A stretch of 29,184 bases of DNA from an uncultured Bdellovibrio sp. (GTDB taxonomy: Bacteria; Bdellovibrionota; Bdellovibrionia; Bdellovibrionales; Bdellovibrionaceae). Both the position numbers and the translations under genes were made by a program. Where the stretch lies: positions 1 to 29,184 of the forward strand of contig CAMLMF010000001.1 of NCBI GenBank assembly GCA_946480995.1, read 5' to 3'. The notes beneath the pieces were generated by a model. It saw nothing but the letters and a program-made list of their open reading frames with translations, was not told the DNA's origin and did not search any database. Every line of letters starts with the position of its first letter. Position 1 is the stretch's first letter. Below, one piece after another: positions 23,592-29,184 of the stretch.

Positions 23592-24863
23592 ATGGGGCGT
23601 TTGGCAGTATTTCTTTTATTTATACTTCAGGGAGGCTTTCCGTTGGCTTTAGCTCAGGAGTGCCCTGAGCTCCCAGCTAGCTTGTACGCCTTGCTGAAAG
23701 CACAGGATGCCAATTCAATTGCAACCTATCACTCAGCTTTAAAACATTGCCCGGGTAAAATTGCCTCTTTAGGCAACTCCAGCGTTGAGCGAAGCTACTT
23801 TAAAAAAGTCTTAAGCCTTCATCAGCGCCACCTTGAGAACGTCCTTCTCGCACAAAAGTCTGATAGATACCTTGAGGATGATTTGAGTCGCTATTTGGAA
23901 ATCAGTCGGGCTTTGGGAATATATGAAAAAGCGCCTCAGGCTTTACTCGATAAGGTGGCAGAAGCCCGTCGCACCAGCAGGGATCGAGAAAAAGCTTGTA
24001 CGACCATCGACAACAGAACTCCAGCTTTGGATTTGCCCAGAGACCAGGGCGAAATTGGTTGGTGCTATGCCTATGCCGCAGCTGACTTGATCTCTCATAA
24101 GTTGAAAGTCCCAGTATCCGCACTGGATATCGTTTTTAAATACAATATTACCGATATTGGATCGCGAGGCGCCAAGTTGATGAACGAGCTTCAACTGGGG
24201 CAAACAATAAAAATTCCAAATATGGAAACCCGTATTGAGAGCGGAAATATTGAAGATTCCATAAACACCATGATGGAAACTGGCGTGTGTTCAGAAAAGG
24301 ATCTTCCATCGAGAAATCATGTGCTTTCTAACCTTAAAAGGGATCTTGAAGAGATTCATCGCCTGAAAGATCGCATGCAGAACGAACAAAGTATTTGTGA
24401 CTTCAGTGCTTACCGAAAGTCCTTTGCGCGCTTTCCAAATTTGTCGTTGCCACAAATTCTGCAAACAACAATTGAAACTTCACACCTCAAACTTATGCAC
24501 GAATTGGCAGAAAGAAACTGCAAAAAAAGAATGCCGATTTCACACCTCTCTACTAAAACTTTCAGCGCAACAAAAGATTTTGAAGGAACAATGAGCGCCC
24601 TAAATAAACAACTCGAAAAGGGTTCGATAGCCGCCATTTCCTACGACTCACAACTTTTACAAAATGGATCTCGAGGTGGACACGCATCGACTATTACGGG
24701 GCGATTCTTCAACAAGGACACGGGCGAGTGTAATTACTATCTTCGCAACACTTGGGGAGCATGGACGGACTCAAAATCTGGGTTAAAAAATGTGGACGGA
24801 TACTATGTAGTGCCCGCCTCTTCTTTAAGAGAAGATCTAAAATTCGTTACTTATCTTGACTAA
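23592..24863 (+). CDS. secreted papain-like (C1) cysteine protease
   Basis: The 423 residues begin with a signal peptide (MGRLAVFLLFILQGGFPLAL, then AQ). Residues about 23-135 are a helical N-terminal region that may act as a propeptide. The catalytic domain follows: Q152 (oxyanion) and C158 in LDLPRDQGEIGWCYAYAA, H364 in RGGHASTITGRFF and N386 in NYYLRNTWGAWTD, the Gln-Cys-His-Asn set of papain-family peptidases. A Cys-rich helical insert (about 225-320) lies between Cys and His and is larger than in papain. It should be exported and may digest prey or host proteins. The ATG has no clear ribosome-binding site. It ends 3 nt from the convergent rng stop. Confidence 0.83.
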   Translation: MGRLAVFLLFILQGGFPLALAQECPELPASLYALLKAQDANSIATYHSALKHCPGKIASLGNSSVERSYFKKVLSLHQRHLENVLLAQKSDRYLEDDLSRYLEISRALGIYEKAPQALLDKVAEARRTSRDREKACTTIDNRTPALDLPRDQGEIGWCYAYAAADLISHKLKVPVSALDIVFKYNITDIGSRGAKLMNELQLGQTIKIPNMETRIESGNIEDSINTMMETGVCSEKDLPSRNHVLSNLKRDLEEIHRLKDRMQNEQSICDFSAYRKSFARFPNLSLPQILQTTIETSHLKLMHELAERNCKKRMPISHLSTKTFSATKDFEGTMSALNKQLEKGSIAAISYDSQLLQNGSRGGHASTITGRFFNKDTGECNYYLRNTWGAWTDSKSGLKNVDGYYVVPASSLREDLKFVTYLD

Positions 24864-24866
24864 CTT

Positions 24867-26384
24867 CTAAACAAAAAAGATTTCGTATTGCTCAAGATGG
24901 TAATTGGGTTCGATCTTGAAGGCGACCGAGCGGCCCAGCTTTTTTTCGATGTTTTCTAAGCTTTCGCCCTCAACCTCGTAAATCCAATCAACGACCCCGC
25001 TGTGACAATGAATAACCACGTTGGTTTTCTTATTGATCAGCATATCGGCATCGCGCTCAAGTTCGCGGAAGATTTCATTTGCGACTGTGGACTTGCGTTT
25101 GATGTAACCTTTGCCGTCGCAGTACGAGCACGGTTCGCATAAAGTTTTAATCAAGCTTGGGCGGATGCGCTTACTAGTCATCTCTACCAAACCTAATTGC
25201 GACATTGATACGATGTTCGTGCGCGCGCGATCACGTTGTAATTCTTCAGCCAAAGCTTCCATGACTTTTTCGCGATGGGATTCTTTTTCCATGTCGATAA
25301 AGTCCATGATGATGATACCACCACAGTTTCTGATTCTTAACTGATGGGCGATTTCGCGGACAGCTTCTAAGTTGGTTTTTAGAATAGTGTCTTCAAGATC
25401 TTTTTTGCCAACAAACTTGCCGGTGTTCACATCGATGACCACCAATGCTTCGGCTTCGTCGATGACAATATAGCCGCCCGACTTCAACCAGATCTTTCTT
25501 TCCATTGAACGTGAAATTTCAATGTCGATGTCGTACAAATCAAATAGCGGTTTTTGCTCTTCGTACAGCACGATGTTTTGTTTGTACTTCGGCATAAATT
25601 GCGACACGAACTTCACAACTTTTTTATGAATTTCGACGTTATCGACCCACACGCTGGTGACGTCTTCGCTCATAAGATCGCGCAAGGCTCTAAGTTCCAC
25701 GTCTAGCTCAGTGTGAACGTTGCCTGGTGTTTTTTTCTTTTCATAGTTTTTAAAGATCTCTTTGCTTAAGCGATCTAGGTATTCAATGTCCGCTTTTAGC
25801 ATTTCTTCAGAGGCGCCTTCGCCAGCGGTTCTTACGATCACGCCACCAGAAGGATTGATTTTTTGTACAAGCTGGCGCAGACGTTCGCGCTCTGATTCAT
25901 CCTCAATACGGCGAGAAATTCCTAAGTGGCGCACCGTTGGCAAGAACACGACAAAGCGACCCGGCAGTGACAAGTGGGTCGTTAAACGAGCACCCTTCGT
26001 GCCTAGCGGATCTTTGGCAACTTGCACTAAAATGGATTGGCCTTCTTTCAGAAGATCTTGAATCGGCGTTTTGTTTTGGTGTGAGGGCATTTTGTCGTCT
26101 TCGGATTCATCCAAAGGCTCGTCACGATCGACGTGGGATAAAAAAGTGTCGTCGACGTCTTCGCGAATATCGCCCACATACAAAAACGCCGCTTTTTCTA
26201 GACCAATGTCGACAAAGGCCGCCTGCATACCCGGCAAAACACGAATTACTGTGCCACGATGAATGGACCCGACCAAAGTCGGAGACGTCTTGCGCTCAAT
26301 TTTTAAATCAGAAAGAACGCCGGTGTCGACATAAGCTACTCGTGTTTCTTGGGGACGCACATTGATGAGAATTTCTGCAGACAC
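24867..26384 (-). CDS. rng: ribonuclease G (RNase E/G family)
   Basis: The 505 residues fit RNase G (about 490). An S1-type RNA-binding domain is near the start (GSIHRGTVIRVLPGMQAAFV, then DIGLEKAAFLYVGDI), interrupted by an acidic insert of about 30 residues (about 74-104). The catalytic metal-binding Asps are D318 in VVIDVNTG and D361 in IIIMDFIDM. The conserved NLEAVREIAHQLRIRNCGG lies between them, and a zinc-link-like CEPCSYCDGKG follows. It cleaves single-stranded RNA, processes rRNA and starts mRNA decay. The start is GTG at 26384 with GGAGGA upstream. It is divergent from pilT. Confidence 0.93.
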   Translation of the reverse strand: MSAEILINVRPQETRVAYVDTGVLSDLKIERKTSPTLVGSIHRGTVIRVLPGMQAAFVDIGLEKAAFLYVGDIREDVDDTFLSHVDRDEPLDESEDDKMPSHQNKTPIQDLLKEGQSILVQVAKDPLGTKGARLTTHLSLPGRFVVFLPTVRHLGISRRIEDESERERLRQLVQKINPSGGVIVRTAGEGASEEMLKADIEYLDRLSKEIFKNYEKKKTPGNVHTELDVELRALRDLMSEDVTSVWVDNVEIHKKVVKFVSQFMPKYKQNIVLYEEQKPLFDLYDIDIEISRSMERKIWLKSGGYIVIDEAEALVVIDVNTGKFVGKKDLEDTILKTNLEAVREIAHQLRIRNCGGIIIMDFIDMEKESHREKVMEALAEELQRDRARTNIVSMSQLGLVEMTSKRIRPSLIKTLCEPCSYCDGKGYIKRKSTVANEIFRELERDADMLINKKTNVVIHCHSGVVDWIYEVEGESLENIEKKLGRSVAFKIEPNYHLEQYEIFFV

Positions 26385-26410
26385 AAGTCCTCCGAAAAAT
26401 GGCTTTAATT

Positions 26411-26434
26411 CTTTGATCTAGTCTAGAATCAAAG
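26411..26434. promoter_or_regulatory. inverted repeat in the rng/pilT divergent gap
   Basis: CTTTGAT (26411-26417) and ATCAAAG (26428-26434) are perfect 7-nt arms, and the centre reads CTAGTCTAG, which is also nearly symmetric. An outer GGCTTT/AAAGCC pair (26401-26406, 26431-26436) overlaps it. It sits in the 127-nt gap between divergent start codons and could be an operator shared by both genes. Confidence 0.45.
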
Positions 26435-26511
26435 CCGTAAGCAAATAATATTCAACATTGAAACACATCTAGCCGAAAAGATCATGGAAATAGAGCATTT
26501 ACGGAGACCTG

Positions 26512-27597
26512 ATGGCAACAATTGATGAGCTATTCAAATTAATGGTAGAGCAAAGCGCATCGGATTTGCACATTACCAGTGGCGCACCACCCTATTTGCG
26601 TCTGCACGGGCACATGGTGCCGCTCAACTATCGCGAGCTTTCTAATCAAGATGTTCAGGGTTTACTATTCGAAATTCTTTCAGAAAAACAAAAGAAAGCG
26701 TTCGTTGAAAAGTGGGAACTAGATTTCGCATACAATCTGCCGGGCATCGGTCGCTTTCGTTGCAATATTTTTATGCAACGAAAAGGACTTGGCGGCGTGA
26801 TGCGTGTGATTCCAGAGAAAATTAAAACTGCGCAAGAGCTTGGAGTTCCACCGGCGATTTTGGATTTGATCGACTGCGACCGCGGACTGATTCTTGTTAC
26901 CGGCCCAACCGGTTCTGGTAAATCAACAACTTTGGCGGCGATGGTTCATCAAATCAATATGACTCGCGAAGCACACATTATTACCGTCGAGGACCCGATC
27001 GAGTTCGTCCATCAGAATATTAAATCTTTGGTCAATCAACGCGAAGTCGGCAGTCATACAAAAAGTTTTGCCAATGCACTTAAGGCGGCCCTGCGTGAAG
27101 ATCCAGATATCTTGTTAGTCGGAGAGCTGCGTGATTTAGAAACAATTTCCTTAGCCTTAACGGCAGCGGAAACCGGGCATATTGTGTTTGGCACTTTACA
27201 TACCAACAGTGCCGCTAAAACTATTGATCGTATCATTGACGTTTTCCCGGCGGGACAACAGCAACAAATTCGCACGATGCTTGCAGAAAGTTTGCGCGGC
27301 GTTGTTGCACAAACTCTTTTCTCAAAAGCCGATGGTCAGGGGCGCGTTGCCGCTTACGAGATTTTAAGAAACTCCAAAGCAGTGGCCAATTTGATTCGTG
27401 AAGGCAAGGTGCATCAGATCCCGTCAGCAATGCAGACTGGTTCAAACCAAGGCATGATCTTGTTTGAAAAGTATATTGAAGATTTAGTGCGCAAAGGAAA
27501 GGTTTCTGCAGCCGATGCGAAAACTTTCTTGGGCCTTGCTGGTTCCGGCTCTGACACCGTTTTGCAAACACAAGCGGTGCCCAAAAAGATTAGCTAA
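26512..27597 (+). CDS. pilT: type IV pilus retraction ATPase
   Basis: The 361 residues fit PilT (about 345-370). An N-terminal PAS-like domain (about 1-100, starting MATIDELFKLMVEQSASDLH) is followed by the RecA-like ATPase core with Walker A GPTGSGKST (131-139), the Asp box VEDPIEFVH, Walker B DPDILLVGELRDLET and the His box GHIVFGTLHTN. AVANLIREGK is the PilT-type C-terminal motif (AIRNLIRE), which favours retraction ATPase over the PilB extension ATPase. It works on the cytoplasmic face of the pilus base. GGAGAC precedes the ATG. Its stop abuts the stop of the convergent downstream gene with no intervening base. Confidence 0.95.
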   Translation: MATIDELFKLMVEQSASDLHITSGAPPYLRLHGHMVPLNYRELSNQDVQGLLFEILSEKQKKAFVEKWELDFAYNLPGIGRFRCNIFMQRKGLGGVMRVIPEKIKTAQELGVPPAILDLIDCDRGLILVTGPTGSGKSTTLAAMVHQINMTREAHIITVEDPIEFVHQNIKSLVNQREVGSHTKSFANALKAALREDPDILLVGELRDLETISLALTAAETGHIVFGTLHTNSAAKTIDRIIDVFPAGQQQQIRTMLAESLRGVVAQTLFSKADGQGRVAAYEILRNSKAVANLIREGKVHQIPSAMQTGSNQGMILFEKYIEDLVRKGKVSAADAKTFLGLAGSGSDTVLQTQAVPKKIS

Positions 27598-27975
27598 TTA
27601 GAATTCAAATTTAAACTGAAGTATCGGTGGGGCTTTCGCAAGTGTTGCGGAAGCCCTTCTTGTTTGAAAATCCTGATCAAAAATATTTGCAAAATCTGGG
27701 GCTGGCGGCGGTTGCGGCTGCAAAGAGTCATAAAGCACATAGCTAACTCCCCCAACGAATCCGACCAGTGCGCCCACGGCAATATTACCAGTATGTTCTT
27801 GCGGCTCGCCGTAGAATGAAAGAGTACTAAGACCGAGGATGGCCCCTCCGATACTTGAAAAAAGGACGGCGGCCACACTTCTTTTCACTGTTCTGTCCGC
27901 CTGCGCAAAAGAAATTTGCGAAAACGCGAGGATCACTGCCAAGACAATAATTCGGATCTGCTTCTGTGGCACCAT
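27598..27975 (-). CDS. small membrane protein, unknown function
   Basis: I recognise no family. The 125-residue product has a signal peptide (about 1-24, ending SFAQA). Two short glycine/alanine-rich hydrophobic segments follow (about 33-50, VAAVLFSSIGGAILGLST, and 64-80, GNIAVGALVGFVGGVSYVLY), the kind seen in glycine-zipper membrane proteins. A Pro-rich stretch QPQPPPAPDF and a tail with alternating hydrophobics ending in Phe (ILQFKFEF) close it. The start has AGGAGG just ahead of the ATG. It faces deoC divergently (58 nt) and meets pilT stop to stop. Confidence 0.72.
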   Translation of the reverse strand: MVPQKQIRIIVLAVILAFSQISFAQADRTVKRSVAAVLFSSIGGAILGLSTLSFYGEPQEHTGNIAVGALVGFVGGVSYVLYDSLQPQPPPAPDFANIFDQDFQTRRASATLAKAPPILQFKFEF

Positions 27976-28033
27976 GATTGCCTCCTTCTTTGAACTGCGC
28001 TACCTTTTTATCTTAAACACTCCGAGGTGCTCT

Positions 28034-28696
28034 GTGCAACTAAGTCATTATATCGATCATACGCTTTTGAAGGCGGATGCCCAACTTGAACATATTCAAA
28101 AGCTTTGCGCCGAAGCGAAGGACAACAAATTCTTCAGCGTCTGTGTGAATACGTCCTATGTGGCAACGTGTGCAGAGCTTCTGAAAGGTTCTTCCGTTAA
28201 AGTCTGCTGCGTTGTGGGTTTCCCCTTGGGAGCAATGGATTCTGAAAGCAAAGCTTTGGAAACAAAAACGGCCATTAAAAATGGCGCACAAGAGATCGAC
28301 ATGGTCATTCACATTGGCGCTTTAAAGGATCGTCGCTTAGATTACGTCCAAGACGATATCAAAGCAGTCGTTTCGGCAGCTCAAGGCCACACGGTCAAAG
28401 TCATCATTGAAACCTCGTTACTAAACGAAGAAGACAAAAAGTTAGCCTGTGGTGCCGCTTTAAAAGCTGGCGCGCACTTTGTGAAAACTTCAACAGGCTT
28501 TGGTGGTGGTGGCGCCACAGTTGAGGACGTAAAACTTATGAAGTCTGTTGTCGGTGATAAAATGCAAATCAAAGCCTCTGGAGGCATTAAAGATATCACG
28601 CAAGCATTAGCAATGATCGAAGCAGGGGCTTCTCGTTTAGGTACAAGTTCTGGCGTGGCTTTGGTTCGTGGTGATAAAATTCAAGGTGGTTACTAG
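28034..28696 (+). CDS. deoC: deoxyribose-phosphate aldolase
   Basis: From GTG 28034 the product is 220 residues, the usual DeoC size. The TIM-barrel signatures are present: LSHYIDHTLLKADA at the start, VVGFPLGAM, D89 in EIDMVIHIGAL, the Schiff-base Lys K151 in FVKTSTGFGGGGATV and K180 in MQIKASGGIKD. It splits deoxyribose-5-phosphate into acetaldehyde and glyceraldehyde-3-phosphate. GAGGTG lies 6 nt before this GTG. A start at 27839 would add 65 residues unlike DeoC and overlap the membrane-protein gene on the other strand, so it is rejected. The stop TAG shares its last base with the deoA start (TAGTG). Confidence 0.95.
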   Translation: MQLSHYIDHTLLKADAQLEHIQKLCAEAKDNKFFSVCVNTSYVATCAELLKGSSVKVCCVVGFPLGAMDSESKALETKTAIKNGAQEIDMVIHIGALKDRRLDYVQDDIKAVVSAAQGHTVKVIIETSLLNEEDKKLACGAALKAGAHFVKTSTGFGGGGATVEDVKLMKSVVGDKMQIKASGGIKDITQALAMIEAGASRLGTSSGVALVRGDKIQGGY

Positions 28697-29184
28697 TGGC
28701 ATTTCTTCCAGCAGAAATTATTAAAGCAAAACGCAATGGCAATGCCTTGTCGTATGATGAAATAAACGAGTTCATTTTAGGTTATGCACGCGGGCACATT
28801 CCTGATTATCAAATGTCGGCTTTGTTAATGGCTATTTTCTTTAAAGGCATGACGACAGAGGAAACTTTGTCGCTAACAAAAGCCATGCTTCATTCTGGCG
28901 ACGTCGTTGATTTATCTTCAGTGCGTGGTTTTAAGGTGGATAAACATTCCACCGGTGGCGTTGGTGACAAAACAAGTTTGATCCTAGGGCCTATCGTCGC
29001 TGCTGCGGGCGTTCCCGTTCCGATGATTTCGGGTCGTGGCTTGGGTCATACCGGAGGAACTTTAGATAAGCTTGAAGCAATTCCGGGGTTCAACACGCAG
29101 AAATCGTTGGAAGAGTTCGTAAAGTTAGTACGTGAAAATTTAATTTGCTTCATTGGGCAAACCAAAGAGATTTGCCCTGCGGAT
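28696..29184 (+). CDS. deoA: pyrimidine-nucleoside / thymidine phosphorylase, N-terminal part (3' end outside window)
   Basis: 163 codons are visible from GTG 28696 to the window edge. The family start (MAFLPAEIIKAKRNGNALSY) and the helical domain come first. Then come the phosphate-binding motif FKVDKHSTGGVGDKTSLILG and SGRGLGHTGGTLDKLEAIPG, both diagnostic for thymidine/pyrimidine-nucleoside phosphorylase. It releases base and deoxyribose-1-phosphate. With DeoC the pathway needs a phosphopentomutase, which is not in this window. The 1-nt overlap with deoC suggests coupled translation. It may use uridine as well as thymidine, which cannot be told from this part. Confidence 0.95.
   Translation, partial: MAFLPAEIIKAKRNGNALSYDEINEFILGYARGHIPDYQMSALLMAIFFKGMTTEETLSLTKAMLHSGDVVDLSSVRGFKVDKHSTGGVGDKTSLILGPIVAAAGVPVPMISGRGLGHTGGTLDKLEAIPGFNTQKSLEEFVKLVRENLICFIGQTKEICPAD

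Noticed and set aside
23449..23652. 67-codon frame before the papain-like gene
   Set aside because: No ribosome-binding site or family resemblance, and it overlaps the protease signal peptide in another frame.
25937..26365. Plus-strand frame opposite rng
   Set aside because: Antisense to a well-supported RNase G; composition atypical and no ribosome-binding site.
27839..28033. Longer upstream start for deoC
   Set aside because: The extra 65 residues do not resemble DeoC and overlap a minus-strand gene, while GTG 28034 has a good ribosome-binding site.
1..29184. CRISPR, tRNA, rRNA, insertion sequence, prophage or riboswitch
   Set aside because: I scanned for direct-repeat arrays, tRNA-like cloverleaf and conserved rRNA stretches, and transposase or integrase motifs, and saw none. 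Subtle riboswitches cannot be ruled out without a covariance-model search.

Overview
The window looks like a piece of chromosome from a Gram-negative bacterium with an outer membrane, most likely a Bdellovibrio-type predator (Bdellovibrionota) or close relative. The basis is general resemblance: a dense core-gene chromosome of moderate GC with LolA, lipoproteins and many signal peptides, PilT, RodZ, a Flp-like pilin N-terminus, and stand-alone secreted cysteine-type enzymes placed between housekeeping operons. I could not run a database search, so the genus is an inference. No rRNA, tRNA, CRISPR array, insertion sequence, integrase or phage gene was seen.

Layout. Positions 1-2610 hold the end of malate dehydrogenase and sucCD, closed by two tandem hairpin terminators (TCA cycle). 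Positions 2706-4764 hold a small secreted four-cysteine protein and a periplasmic di-heme cytochrome c resembling RoxA-type oxygenases. Positions 4949-11039 form a long plus-strand run: ndk, an m5U RNA methyltransferase, a PilF/PilW-like TPR lipoprotein, RodZ, an ArnT/PMT-type membrane glycosyltransferase and a PHP-fold protein that has lost most of its metal ligands. A convergent 2Fe-2S ferredoxin overlaps the end of that last gene. Then come a DnaQ-type exonuclease (+), glutamine-dependent NAD synthase with a DUF2203 protein (-), and a divergent pair: a Flp-pilin-like membrane protein (-) and an exported TPR protein (+).

Positions 16223-18925 (-) hold comF, lolA and rimO. Positions 19801-23284 (-) are a ribosome and NAD block: rplU, rpmA, terminator, obg, a nadD-rsfS fusion, rlmH. 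Two lone plus-strand genes for secreted enzymes interrupt the minus-strand blocks: a protein-glutaminase-like deamidase (18995-19798) and a papain-like protease (23592-24863). The right end has RNase G (-), PilT (+), a small membrane protein (-), and deoC-deoA (+), which runs off the window.

How it fits together. Ribosome assembly is heavily represented (L21, L27, Obg, RsfS, RlmH, RimO, the m5U methyltransferase, RNase G). NAD synthesis appears twice (NadD in the fusion, NadE), and nucleotide and deoxynucleoside use appears in Ndk, DeoC and DeoA. Envelope and surface functions (RodZ, LolA, PilT, TPR proteins, glycosyltransferase, pilin-like protein) make up most of the rest. The features most worth a second look are the NadD-RsfS fusion, the histone-H1-like tail on L21, the two secreted Cys/His enzymes, the PHP pseudo-enzyme candidate and the pilin-like protein with a second C-terminal membrane segment. 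Convergent genes are packed tail to tail with almost no space between them.
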